From: Rotaria macrura | Lineage: Eukaryota; Rotifera; Eurotatoria; Philodinida; Philodinidae | NCBI GenBank assembly: GCA_900239685.1 | Contig: OENT01000391.1 | Coordinates: forward strand, 1 to 64,000 | Length of the DNA stretch: 64,000 nucleotides | Direction: 5' to 3' | Shown: positions 1 through 16,799 of the stretch, piece after piece | How positions within the stretch are numbered: the stretch's first letter is position 1 | Layout of the letters: each line of letters opens with the position of its first letter | The notes under the pieces: model-generated | Told to the model about the DNA's origin: nothing | Databases searched by the model: none | The model's input: only the letters and a program-made list of their open reading frames with translations | Made by a program: the position numbers and the translations under genes

Positions 1-284
1 TATAAAGGAAACGCTGAGACCTATCATTTTTCTGGCGGAATTAAGGGTACCGGCTCTATCTCAGAAAGAAGATTTGATATGTTCTTATAAAACATGTTTC
101 ATTATATTGCAAAAAATTTGCTCTATCATTCGTCATAGGTTCAAGAGAATGTTTCTTTGTTCTTATCCTATAGTATTGAGAAAATCTTCTATGACAGTAG
201 AACTCGACTGAAAATAGTCATGATTTTTGCACATCACTACTGCTCTATATTAATATTCTTGAATAAGTGTTCGAAGTTAAAATT

Positions 285-1622
285 CTAAAGCAAATACTTA
301 GAAGTTTTGTTTGGTGAAGTAAATGGATTCAATTGTGATGGTGCATTAGCAGGTGAACTTGCTTTTACAGTAGTACTATTGTTAAACGATTGACTTAATT
401 GCCTGTTAAAAGAGTTTGTCGATAATTGCGTTGATAGAGTTGATTGCACTGATGTAGAAAGTAATTCATTTTCAGGTGTTCTAATTAATAAGTCAAATAT
501 GATATAATTTATTTGTTTCATTATAAAATACAAACTTTCTTCTCGCTAGTATTGTCAAACTATCTTGTAATGAACTAATACATGATTGAGATATTGAACG
601 AAGAATTAACATATTCTGTTGTAAAAAATAAACAGAATACTAATGAATTCATGTTAATCCTACTTTAGACATTGAATTCAAAGGTATATCATCAGGTATT
701 GTCTAAAAACAATGAACGATAGATATGAAGAAAGATATAATAAAAACTTTACAGACACAAATCGTTTCAACAAATTCTCGTTGATTAACTTCAACACAGC
801 GTATGACTTCTTTGAGCTCTTTTAATGTTTGTTGATGATGAAGTATTCTATGGAATAAAATAAGAATCAAGTATAAATTTGTTATTCACTACATGGTAAG
901 CGAAATCATTATTCTAAATCTTTTTACTTTGAATTCCGACGATTAGATGGTGGATGATTGCCTTCATGTTGTTGATGAACTGATGATATTACATTTGTTT
1001 GTTGTACTTTTAGCGGCGGTAACGATGAAACATACTTAATGATGATAAAAGAAAAATAAGAATCGAGTTAAATAGTAAATAAAATATGATCTTGTAGTAC
1101 ATTCATGACATTAGCTGTATTCGATCCTGAACATATGCGTAACTTGTCGATCCATTTGTGTCGTCCTTTCGCATCCATCGCTGAAACGAACGGAACGATT
1201 TATAAATTTACAAGAAAAACTTCGAATTTACCTCGTAGTTTATACGCATCTCCACTTCCAGTTTGCACAGTAAAAGTAACATCATCTTCATTCGATGGTG
1301 AAATCCAACAGTCTGCCAATTCGATTATGCCTCTCGGACCTTTCTTTCGAACTTCATCTGGCTATAGTGGCAAAATGCGTACAAATTAATTTTTGACAAA
1401 ATTATAACATTCATCATACGAACCATAAAATAGAGTAACGTTTTTGCTTGTGCATCTAATACGAAATATCGACTTTGATATCCTTTAAATGCATTTGTAT
1501 ATTTATTTAAATGACCTTGAAATCTGAAATTTATCGACATAATTCTGTATCTATGTAATAATTATCAATGTTATTCAAACTTACGTAGATTCATCAAGTG
1601 AATTCCAATTGAAGTTCAACAT
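285..1622 (-). CDS. Oxysterol-binding-protein-related protein (ORP10/11 type), PH-domain part
   Basis: Nine exons on the minus strand: 1585-1622, 1424-1523, 1232-1361, 1101-1180, 928-1034, 757-847, 664-702, 536-615, 285-480 (861 nt, 286 aa). Residues about 13-90 form a pleckstrin-homology domain very like that of OSBPL10/OSBPL11: GHLNKYTNAFKGYQSRYFVL, then KGPRGIIELADCWISPS and YKLRAMDAKGRHKWIDKL. Such PH domains bind phosphoinositides and place lipid-transfer ORPs at membrane contacts. A Ser/Asn/Gln-rich linker with a short helical stretch (LKELKEVIRCVEVNQREFVE) follows, as in ORP11. The start MLNFNW lies directly after a TTTTTGTAG 3' splice-like site. The frame stops at 285 without the sterol-binding ORD, so the family's usual length (about 750 aa) is not reached. 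A GT donor overlaps the last codons, so the gene may continue left of base 1. The family assignment is strong and the 3' end uncertain. Confidence 0.82.
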
Positions 1623-2130
1623 CTACAAAAACTGAATATTGTAAACGAAAAATAAAACTCTTATCACACATTCTAGAGTTAATTTTATTCAAGAAGTTTT
1701 GAAAAAAAAACAGAGCCATCTCCTTCAACATCATGATGAAATATTTAAAAAAAAATGAATAACAATTTTCTCTTTCAACGAACCATTCTTCCTTAATCAT
1801 TTGAGGGTTTGTGAAAGAAAAACAAAACATTCGCATGCGAGCAAATTGAGTATAAAAAGAAACGAAACAATAGTATTTAAAAAAATCACAGAGTATAAAC
1901 GATCAATAAAAGAGAAATAAAAAAAAATGAAAAGGATATTATGTTCTTGTTTTGGACGAGAATTTTGTTCATTATTGAATGTGTACGATTTGAAAGTGAA
2001 AAAATAAACATACATACTAAACAGTACTTATGCATGTTTGTGAAATGAAAACTTAGGTGAAAAACGTAAAAAGCCGAATGAAATAATTATTTCAAAAACA
2101 TGAGAGAGGAAAGTAAAAACCGCTCTATTC
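1623..2130. other. Spacer between PAK 3' end and ORP start
   Basis: AT-rich sequence with A/T homopolymer runs on the shared minus strand. Reading frames here are short and low-complexity, and I see no recognisable gene. It should hold the PAK 3'UTR and the ORP promoter or leader. Confidence 0.5.
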
Positions 2131-5811
<3,681 letters not shown>

Positions 5812-6867
5812 TCTATAGTGAATTCAAACAAAGAAGATATTGTAGAGACAATTTCTTCTTCTAGTGTTTGAATAGGGGCTACACTCAATTTCATTTATGA
5901 TATTATCTTTTTGACATCAACGAAATCATGAGTTCGAATGAGTCATCATCGAAATGCGTATATATCATGAAATTCTAACTCGATTTTGACATAAATATGG
6001 AAGGTGGTTTCGTGCCTGTAGAAAATGACCTTGACGATTTGTTTATGAAACAAACATCTGAGTTACGATGGGTGCATGAATTACTTTTTAAAAGATTATT
6101 GGACTACTTCCGTTTTCTTTTCTCCTTTGAAGGATTAATAATGTCTCAATATTTTTAAAGTACAAGTTGTAAAACAGATTCTCTGAGACTATGTCTCATT
6201 TATTCTTTGTATGCATAAACTAACTTTTAGATGAATAGGTGGTTGAAAAACAATTCAATTTAAAAATAGAACTGGATGCAAGAATCAATCTTACCTTCTA
6301 TAATTATTAAAGCAATCGAGTATCAATTTTGTAGTAATGAAGAGGAGATGATGACGTTGCCAGAGCCCATAATACTAAAATTGAATAGATAAAGAAATAT
6401 TAGAACAACAAAATGTAACGATATAAGCAGTCCAAATGTTTATTAGTTCTGAATAAATGACAAAAACAGAAAGTATTCATGAGTAAAAAAAAAGAAACTT
6501 GATCAATTTCACACTAACATACATACATACACACTTACATGCATACATTAACAAGGATAAATACAAGCAAAAGAAAATAAATAAATAGTATGTATATACG
6601 TTTGAGTCGTTTAATTTTTCGACTGCTTCTTGTTGTGTTATGATCATTATAGTTTGTCTCTCAACATTACTAGAATGTTATGATGACAAATAGAAAAAGA
6701 ATGATCGATCTATGTAGAAATGAAAAAAAAGAAACAGGATACGCATAGACTTAAGAACAAAATAAACAAAAACTATTCGAAGATATAGTTTTAGTATGAT
6801 GGAAAAGATGATATGAGCTTTGTACATGATAACATAGTGATTACGTTGATTCGTTTGTTTTTCTATT
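5812..6867. other. Spacer between MLF-like 3' end and PAK start
   Basis: About 1 kb of AT-rich sequence without a recognisable gene. It includes a short ACAT/ACATAC-type repeat patch near 6520-6545. It probably carries the MLF-like 3'UTR and PAK 5' regulatory sequence, which is inference only. Confidence 0.45.
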
Positions 6868-8458
6868 TCAAATATGATTCTGTCGATGTTTACGTTGATT
6901 ATTCGCATCATTCGATGATGATGATGATTTCCGTTTGGCAGAAGATGATTGTTGTAATGGTAATTGTTGAATTTCTTCGTCATCATCTTCAACTGGTGTA
7001 TCTTCTGTCAAATCGATGGTATCAGAAAATTGATGTTGAGACCGATGGATTGAACTATTGAAATTTGTTGATGGTTGTTTTTGATGTCGATTAGCAACAG
7101 CAATCGAAGGATTATGTTCAATAGCTAATTGCGCTGATTGTGGTCTCGATGAAGAATTATAATGACGATTCGAACCAATCGGATGATGATAAGGATGATG
7201 TGAATGGCGAACAACACCAGCATGCATTGAACGTTGACGCCATTCTTTTTTGAAATCATCGGCTTCAACTTCATCAAGATTTTCAAGTTCAACGTTTTCA
7301 GATATCTGACCTGTTTGTGCGTTCATTTCACGTTCTATAACATGTTTACGATCTCCAATTCGATGGCCAACCTGTACCTAAATAATTACAATTATCAAAT
7401 ATTACTCTTAACTCATATGAAACACATAAAAACTAAAACTAAAATCTCAGAATATTTTGCTCTCAAGATTAATCTTTGAGTTAATGTCATTTCAAACTAA
7501 CAGAAAACTATTGCTTTCATTCTATTGATAGAAGGCATATCAAATGTTCGAACAGTTTCAGTAAACATTTGACTATAGATTAGAATGGAAACAGATCATA
7601 GCCATTATAGAAAGAATGTAGCTGAGACTGATAATTCATCGTTTTTATTTTATTTATTCAATATGACATGAAACAAAATCATATTGAAATAGATCGTATT
7701 CGTGAAAAGAAAAACGAAAACAAGTGATCTTGCGTACCAATGCTGTGAGATAATAGATCTTGAAAAACTTAAGAATCGGAGACGCATGTCGAAAATGAAA
7801 ATTACAACGGCGTACAATAATATTCTACATTTAGCTATTATCAAACAAAAAGATAATCTTTCGATTGTTCAATACTACACGATACTAGTGACTGCAGTTA
7901 TTCAGTTTTTAGTCCCAATGATATTTTCATCGATAGCAAGATTCTTCCCATTGCAAGTCAATTGAGATTATTATAGAATGAAAATTAAAAGAATTTAACA
8001 ATCATTAGAAATCATGCTACTCTTTGTCTACATTCATAATTGCCATTAGAAAAATAAACAACTAAAAATTGACTTACTTTATTAATACCACGTTCAGTAT
8101 CTCGTATAGCCTGCCGCGTTTCCTCAATGCCTCCAGGTCCTCGATTACAGGACGTTGTTTGTTGATAGACTTTTGGTCTTCCGTCAGTACTATTGTAAGA
8201 CATGACAGTTGTCGATGAAAACGACTGAACAGATCCATTTGAATTATGATTGACATCATGCATCATTCTATCCATTATGGAAAATGGTGACGAATTTAAT
8301 CCAAAGTCACCAGTCAAACCATTCATAGTACCGAAAGGTGATGGCATCATTAGTGAGTTTCCGAAGAACGATTGAGGATGTGGGATCAATGCATTACTAT
8401 TCATTCGTCGAGTCATACTGTTCGGAATACCGAATAGATCTATAGGAAAGCCAAACAT
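6868..8458 (-). CDS. MLF: Myeloid leukemia factor (MLF1/MLF2) homologue
   Basis: Two exons, 8078-8458 and 6868-7371 (885 nt, 294 aa), joined across a 706 bp intron. The N-terminus (MFGFPIDLFGIPNSM) is Met/Pro/Phe-rich. The MLF core follows: SFSSTTVMSYNSTDGRPKVY, then RGPGGIEETRQAIRDTERGI, and across the junction KVGHRIGDRKHVIEREMN and EADDFKKEWRQRS. These match the conserved VMTY, APGGIKETRKA, GHHIHDRAHVI and FDEEWQ blocks of vertebrate MLF1/2 and fly dMLF. MLF proteins shuttle between nucleus and cytoplasm and act in transcriptional control and protein-aggregate handling. The C-terminal tail is Ser/Asn/Gln-rich with an acidic patch (EDTPVEDDDEEIQQ) and a basic KRKSSSSS stretch. The ATG lies directly after a CGTTTCAG acceptor-like site. 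The preceding gene on this strand (PTIP) ends 218 bp upstream. Confidence 0.92.
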
Positions 8459-8518
8459 CTGAAACGAAAAATTCTTTTGTTAAACAAAAACATACAACGA
8501 CGTCTTATCCTTTTTTAT

Positions 8519-8540
8519 GTATATATATATATATACATAT
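8519..8540. repeat. AT microsatellite between PTIP and MLF-like gene
   Basis: Short (TA)n run in the 218-bp gap between the PTIP stop and the MLF-like start. Confidence 0.8.
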
Positions 8541-8676
8541 ACAGTACACATTCATATAGAACACAAACATCAGACATATATAATACGTGATTATATCACA
8601 AGAAAAAAGAAGAAAAAAAAACTAGAAGAAAAGGAAAATCGCATGGTTTACACTATTCTACATGACACAGTAAAAA

Positions 8677-11600
8677 TTATATTTTCAGAATAAATGAATC
8701 GAAATTAAGTATTTCTTGTTGTACAATACTTTGGAGAAGAAAATCAATTGATAAAATTTTAATTTGAAAATCAGTATTATTATATTTATGTAAATCTTTT
8801 AATAATAATTTATCTTTATCACATGATAGTATTAAACAATTGGGTATTTTCGTTTGTTCATTATATGTAATTAGTTGTTTAATTGTTGGAAATTCACGAC
8901 GTACATGTCCGCCAGCAGAATAAATAACCGATTGAATGATCATTTGTGATGGTTGTATACTTGGTGTTAAGAAAAAAGTATAACCAATAAATAATGGTCG
9001 ATTTTGACGATGAATACGTTTATCAATTGATTGTTTAAATAAATTTTGTATTGATTTAAATTCTTGATCAAGTACCCAATCAGATTCTCCAATTGATACA
9101 AAAGATTTTTCTTCATAACATCTATCTAGCCAAGCTTTATTCAATACATATGTTACATAATTCATACATTCATATAATTTTTCTGTACGTAAAAATCTAT
9201 TCATGATTAAATGTGTTGTATGATGTGGTACTGTAGATACTTTACCACCCAATGACTTAACTATTGTTTCATAGAAATTCAATGTTTTCGTATTAAAACC
9301 ACTAAGCATTATTGTTATGGTTTCATTGTTATTCGATGTGGATGGGACGGATAAATTTATTGGTTCATTGTAATGATGTGAATTTTTAATATAATCATTG
9401 TCTATATCAATATTTTGGTTATTTGTTAATGAATGTTGTTGTTCATTATGACGACGTATAGCTGAATTCATCATATCGTCCGTTATACGTATAGGTTGTG
9501 ACCATGGCAAGAGTAAATCGTGAACGAAAATTTGATCAAATGAAAAATGATCGACGGACGGTGTACCATGCAAACGTCTATAACGTTCTTCTAATGGTTG
9601 TTTGAGAGCACATGTATTACCTAAGTATAATTCTGATAACCATAGACCGTTCACGATGGATATTGACCATTCTAATGCTTTTCTAAATTTACTACTTTTA
9701 TCAGGTTCACGTGCTAATAAATGTGTATGCCATTTACTCATATGGCCAGAATATTTGCCACCTAATGAACGTATCATATAACGAAGACGAGCTCGTTCAA
9801 TCCCTAATAAATAAAATAAGAAATCGATTTTAATTTTGACCTCCCAAGAAATATTAACATAATTGAAAGTAGCCCTATGAAATTCATTAAAAATTTTGAT
9901 CGTTTCATTAGAATTCAATATGATTCAGATGTCAATTTTTTGCTTGAATTATTAGTGACTTTCATTCTATATTGAAGAAATCAACTTATGATGCAAGCGA
10001 GCGAACAAAACGATTAGTAGAGATACCGTAATCCTTTGTCTTAAGGGAGATACTAGCATCGTCAGATCTCTTATAGAAATACGGTTAATAACAATTTCAA
10101 GGAACTCAAATGCTACAATAAAGAAAGAATTCATTCGAAAAATGTCATATAATAAAACAACGGTGATTTCGAACGGTTGGATGAGTTTTCTTTTTCATGT
10201 TAAGTTTTGAATTTGTTTGTCATTTTCTTATTGAATAGTCACTTTATTCTTCTTTATGAAACTTAGCAATGGCAAGAAGAACAAAGAGAATCTTTCTGGA
10301 AGAATGAAGCTTTTCTTTCTAAAAATGAAGTAACAATTCTAAATGAACTTTTTGATAAAATTCCATTCGAATAGTTTAAGAATCACTAATACAGAATCTC
10401 GCTTGTAATATTGTACAAATTTTTTTCACTCGATAGGTTGTTTTCTCTAACAAAAAATATTCATACAAGTTTTTCTCTCTTCGATATTCAAGATTTCTAA
10501 TGTTCAGTATTTTAATGGGTTAGGGTGTGTTGAAGTACACATATATGTATACACGTAGTCTTTCCGTTCTTCTTATTTTTGCTTTGACTATGAAATAATT
10601 CTGAGTTGAGTAAGATATACTATGTGCTCTTTGAAAACTTGAATTACTCTCATCTAATCTTACCTTCAAAACCAGTCATTGTAAAGAAATATTTAGCTAA
10701 AGGTAATTTATCGGGTTCATTGGGTTCGAAAGGTGACGGATAATGAATTGCCAAATTGGGAACGAAAAGTTTTTTTCTTTGTAATACATCACTGAGCCAA
10801 TGTGCTGTTACCATTCGAACATTTCCACGTTTACATACTTGTCGAAAACGTTCACTTGTACGATAAGCACATATGATATGTGTTAAATTAGCATGATTAA
10901 TATCATCTGTTACTATAGCACCATGATCTGTTATGGTCTTTGACCATGTTGACAATTGGTCTTTCGACACAAGTGAAACATATTCTCGTTCATCAATATA
11001 AATAACACAACCAAGTAAACATTGTGACGATGGAACAAGTTCATGTCTATCTTGTAGGCAATATTTTAATTCATATGAAAGTGTTTCTAATGGAGGATGA
11101 CGTGATAATTGTAAATTTGTTTTATTATTCAATAGATTAGTTGATATCGACGGACGAATTAGTTTTTCTTCGATAGGTAACATAGAAATATTGCCATCTT
11201 TGATTGTTGATGTGTGACCATTTTGGTTTGTATGTGAACTATTATTTGCTGTTGAATTAACTTTTGTATTACGTTGTCGTGGAGCTGTTCGAGTGCGAGG
11301 TCGTTTTGCTGGAAATACTTTTGTTTGGGATATATCCTGAAAATGAATAGAATTTTTGATGAAATTCGTTCGTCTTTATCGATTAGTACAATTGATTTAC
11401 GAAAATATTTAAACACTGATGAGTGGTGTGTGTCTATCATGGTGTGGAGTCGAAGAAAAACAATATTTTTCAATGAACGAAAATTCAAATCTTTCAAATA
11501 GACAACGTTATTTGATTTCTTCAAAGTTTTCTTGAATTAGATGATAAAATGTCTTACACATCGCACAAGTGAACACTTTTTTCAAGAGGCTAATTATATT

Positions 11601-13267
11601 GATCTAAGAGATTTTTTTTTCATGTAATAAAAACAGCTTTACGATTATTGATAGAGACTTGTTTCAACGATGACATAATAGTGATAGATTTTGAAAATAG
11701 ATATACATATAGCTATCGTACAGCTTTAACAATGATCGATAAAAAAATACGAATGATAATGATTCTATGTCAGTATATACAGGCTTCAAAAATTTTTTTA
11801 CACATACAATTACAGAATCGTAGGACATTATTTACATATGCTCAATGACGAGACGGCGAACGGTGCCGTCTCTCAGGAATTTGTCAAGGTTTATAAAGTT
11901 TCCATGGACACATCTATCCATGTTTGTAGATGGGAGAAATTCGAATTTCGATCCATCTACTATTGAAACAATTCTTTTGTGATTATCTTCAATCCAATAG
12001 AAATATCTTCTTAACTACATATTTCGTCTTATTATAAACATAGTATGAGCAAGACTGTTGTCTTCATTACATAGTTACATCTACAATCGGAACTAATCCT
12101 TGTCAATTTCGTAGAGAATAACTACTTGTAATTTTCAGTATCACTCAAGAGATAATAAAATTTGAATAGGTTGACCTTGACGATAAGTGTCTCGTTGAAA
12201 CGCTGACAGTTGATGTTATTTTATACCTGATACTTAACGACAAGATTTTCATGAGAAAATAACAGAAATTTCGAATTCGTTGTTTTTCTGTTCTGGTGTA
12301 AATATAATTAAAAAATTATCTATTACTTCTTAACTTTGATTTTAAAATCTTTGTATTTGCATTGAAGAGGAAAACAATTCTATTTTCTTACAGATGAATC
12401 AGGAGGATTACTGCCATCGTTTATTCCGAGTACTGGTTCTGCTGAAGGAGGTGGTGTTGTTTGATCCGATTGATTGAAGAAGTTTTTCGTTATAAGTTGT
12501 GAACGATGTGCACTAGATGTTGTTTTTGTTGGTGTATGTTCATCTGTTGATTGATTATTAATATTAGTATGATTATGTTCACTATGTTGTTCATCATCTA
12601 ATTCATCATCATTCATATCCATAGGTTCATTTGGATCTCGTAATAAATTTGGATGATAATCAGCGTCATCTAACAAACGACTTGCATTCAAACAATCAAT
12701 AATCCAATCAGGTGTCACTAAATGATTTTTTTCCGATTGCATTTCGTATGCTCTATGAAGACGTTGATCATTATTAGTTCGATGATGGTTAGTTATTTCA
12801 TCATGAGAATTATTCACTGAGAGAGCTGATGCACAAATTATATGTGTACAATTTTGATCATCTATATTCGATGTCCATCGACCGCCATAATATGTAACAA
12901 GTGCATAAATTCTATAATGATCTTCATTTAGTAAATTAGCATTTACAAATGTACATGAACGAAACAAATGTTCAGTATTATTACTGTCAGCACTACGAAA
13001 TGGATCTATGGGTAATAATGTTTTACATTTTAAACATGACGCTATCCAATTAGAATTAACGATTGGTGTCTGATAAATTTCAATAGCTTGTTCTAATTCA
13101 CTTTTATTACTGTCAAAATCATCGCAGATAACATGTGTTGTTGTTTCAGTTAAATAAAATGATCGTATAGCACCATTTTGTTTAAATATACTTTCAAGTG
13201 TTGGATCACGAAAACCAGTTGTAAAATATTTAATTGATGAAAATAATTTTGAATCATTTGTCGACAT
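8677..13267 (-). CDS. PAXIP1: PTIP (PAX-interacting protein 1), six-BRCT DNA-damage/transcription adaptor
   Basis: Three exons: 12392-13267, 10664-11336, 8677-9803 (2676 nt, 891 aa; human PTIP is about 1070 aa), with introns of 1055 and 860 bp. An N-terminal BRCT pair spans residues about 8-220 (IKYFTTGFRDPTL, THVICDDF, ALVTYYGGRW, LVTPDWIIDCL). A disordered acidic and Gln/Asn-rich linker and a basic NLS-like patch (PAKRPRTRTAPRQR) follow. Then come the BRCT3-6 pairs: LGCVIYIDEREY, MVTAHWLSDVL, MTGFEGIERARLRYMIRSLG, WLSELYLGN, LSGFNTKTLNFYE, AWLDRCY, FIGYTFFLTPSIQPSQM and LILSCDKDK. Domain order and many residues match PTIP, which binds phosphorylated DNA-damage proteins and KMT2C/D complexes in the nucleus. 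The start MSTNDSK was chosen because it directly precedes BRCT1 and follows TTTATTTAG. An in-frame upstream ATG (13342) looks like intron or leader. All six BRCTs appear present. Confidence 0.93.
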
Positions 13268-16200
13268 ATCTAAATAAAACGAAGAAGGAAAAGGTGAAAA
13301 AAAAACATGAGATTGGAAAAAAAAAGTGTAAGCCAATGACAATAGCCATGTTGTTTATTTTCATGTTTCAAGTCAATATGCATAGTAATGCAGTTTAATA
13401 TTAGAATATACGACACATGCAAATATGAATCTCGATGAAAACATTTCAGTTGTCTATCTTTCACGAAACAATGGCTATGCATACACTCATCTGTTTATTT
13501 ATTTGTCGATATTTTATCGATGTCAATGACTCATGAAGAGATTAGTATCCCATTGGTCGCTTTTTGATGTATGAAAAAGTGGGAGGTCAATGACGTTGAT
13601 TGAGCTATTTGAATTTTAATTAGATTTACTCAGATGTTCATACCATACAATAATAAATTAACTGATACTTTTTTTATTAAAAAATTATTCATTAGAAAAT
13701 CATCTGTATAGAAAAAAAAGTACTTCTCTATAGCACTTATTTGCTTTTGAGTTTTCGCTTATATCGGGCGTTAGCTTGAAATTTACATTAGAAATTTGTG
13801 CAAATTAATTCGTCGAGTTTATCCTTGAAAATTTTTCTATTTATGCAAAATTTTGATTGTCTGTCGCCGTCCAAAGCCTCAAAGCATTTCTGTAGACTTT
13901 TATTGAATCCTACACATGTGTAGTCGGTTTGTGAAAGTATCAAATCGTAATAAATATGTGAATATTTAGAAAAATCATATACGAATGAATTTAGATTATA
14001 AATTCATAAGACTTTCATTGATCATACTGTGATCATGTTTCTATAAAAGCTCTGGAATCTTAACATTTGAGTATTGATTTTTATGCGAATAGAATAGATG
14101 AAATTATTAACAGATATACATTTAAACATTAATTGTGAGTCAATATCATACATATAAAATAAATCTAGAAATAGTTCATATGTTATTATTTTAATAATTA
14201 AAATGCTGCTGATTTCATAACGTATTGAAGAACATCCAATGGATGTACCATGTTATACTGTAATTGTTGCGAATTGGAAAATTCTGAAGCACATAATTGA
14301 ATAAACAGTTCCTCACTAATGTATATTATACATGTCACAAGATAAATCCCAGTAGAGAACGAGTGATGTGTATGACAATAAAAAACAAGTAAAATTAGAA
14401 TAGTAAATACTATAAGAAGAATACATGATGTAAGTAATATGATCAATATGACGCGAACAAATATAAATGTATTCCAAAAGATGATATGTACATAGTACAA
14501 CAGTATCGTATCGGTTCAATGATGCTATTTTCTAAAACTTATTCATAGCTACATTAAGAAGCACAGTGATACTTTGCCACTAAAAATATTTGTTTGATAT
14601 AGACACTGGTGCATATCACATAGTTTTTCAATCAGTTTTCTTTTATCTTTGATGTTATCAGTATAAAGCACAGTCTTTACATTGAATCCATTCTTTTGAT
14701 TATACGGAATGACATTTATCAAAAAGAAAAAGAAAATGAAATATGCTTTATATGAATTAACTATGAGCTAAGATAACTTCTACGTGTTCCACTATACTCT
14801 TATCAATACATAGATTCGTTCGATTACGAATTTTGAAAACATTTCGTGTCTGCCTATTCAACATCACAAAACTAATAAATCCTCATTAGAACAATTTCAT
14901 GTTTAAAAAAAAGTCAAAACTTTAGATTAAAAAGACAAAAAACATAACCATAAATATATTGTGTGAGGTAGAATAGGTATTAGGACATCCATTCACACTC
15001 TTTTCTTTCTCCATAGATCCCAATCGTCATAAGAATATCTTGCATGTTGTATGCGATTTAAAACAAAGAATTTTAAATACTTAAGTTTGCCGCTTAACCT
15101 CGTTTGTAATCTTTCATAGCAAATTACAGCTATATTCGGCACTAGAACTGGCTTTCTGAATATAAGATACTAAATGCAGATAGTGTGATCAACGTAAGAT
15201 CGATGAAGAACTTGAAAAAACTCAAAACAATATTTGGCATCATCATAGATACAAAAAGTTCATTTCTTACCCAACGAATCAATTGCATTGGAAATCGATA
15301 TAAATGAATCAATGGATTGCCCGATGACGTTTTGCTCTAATATTGAAAATCTCTATGAGATAAAGAGCGAAATAGAAATCCTTTTATGTCTGTTACAATA
15401 TTGAAGATCACTAAAACTTACCAAATTTTAAACAAAAGTACTAGTAAATCCATAATATGCATTTTAATGACCCAATGGAGTCATACGCACAACGGTTGCA
15501 TGATTCTCTAATGCGTGTTTTAATAATTTTCACATGAATTAGCTGAAGAGTACGATAGACGTGCTCTGATTTATTCTTGTCAATTCATTTGAATATCTAT
15601 TGACATATCGTTATAGAATGTCTGAATTATTTGTTTTCCATGAAAAATAGAACCAATTTCATAACACGAGAGCAAATGAATTAGATTTAGCAGAAGAAGA
15701 AGAAGGACTACTACGATATTATTGAGAATCTAATTTTAAGTCAGTGCTGACAATATCTGATTCGCTAACTCATTCGTATTGATATCAAAAGAAGTTATGT
15801 GTTCTATTATCAAAGTAGTTCGGAAGTTACTAATTTTATCGGCATCATTTACGGATGATAGGACGTTCATGAGATTTAAGTATACATCAATGGCCGTAAT
15901 TTATGACGAATGATACTGACTGGTCGATGCCACGAAAACTTATTGTTCAGAATTTAATCATTGTATCGCACGCAGGCACACACACATGAGTATTTGTGAA
16001 GTTCATTTGAAAATAGACGATTCTAATTTATGTTTGCCTTCTCATCAAGACTTATTAATCTGAAACCTAGTGCATTTCGAATGGTGTTTATCGTTTATTC
16101 AACGTGAATGCAGGTATTTTCGTTTCCACGACTTAATCTATTCCATTTACAAGATTTACTTTCACTGTACGATATCCCAATGTCAATTTTTTTTATCGAC

Positions 16201-16799
16201 GTAAATTTCATTGAATGTCAATTAGTATTCATTTATGTTTTACTTCTAGCAAATAGTTTTCAAAGTAGAATGATAACTATGTTTAGAGGTTGGTTTCCAG
16301 CGACAGAGGAACTTCTATGAAGATTCAACTCCCTATTCCAACAATTGAATTTACTTTTAAAATGATACGATTCGATTTTTATCTTTGAAGAAAGCATAAA
16401 GAAACATAAATAGAATAGTGATTCTTTTTTGGTTTTATTTTTGACCACAATCACGATGACGCTACCAACGAAATTAGAGATGATTCGCTCTCGAATGACT
16501 GTCATACTATTGCTTGAAAAACGAGAGAAGAACAAATAACGACTGATAAGAAGCTTGTTTCTTTCAAAATCGAAAAGAAACGAACAGATAGAGAAGGCAA
16601 AAATAAACACACACAAACTTCTTTTCATGCTCTTTTTTTTTTGCCCCGTTGAATATTTATCGGCTTAGAACATTGTAAAAGTGAATTTATGTAACGCAAA
16701 TTGTTTCCACTTTTATTTTTCTCAAGTAGTCGAACAACGAAATATTTTTCTCATCTCAAAAACAAATATTACAACAAAGAGATTTTCGAATTTACGAGA
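13268..16799. other. Divergent spacer between PTIP (-) and TBC1D5 (+)
   Basis: About 3.5 kb of AT-rich sequence between two divergently transcribed genes. A minus-strand frame at 14198-14500 is hydrophobic but shows no recognisable domain or supporting exons. A TGACGT element lies near 13592. No RNA gene or transposon was recognised. It presumably contains both promoters. Confidence 0.5.

Noticed and set aside
1105-1389. Plus-strand open frame of 94 codons
   Set aside because: It is the antisense shadow of ORP PH-domain exons, which match the family on the minus strand.
14198-14519. Minus-strand hydrophobic frames resembling a small membrane protein
   Set aside because: AT-rich frames often look hydrophobic. 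No domain, no supporting exons and two overlapping frames of equal quality, so not called.
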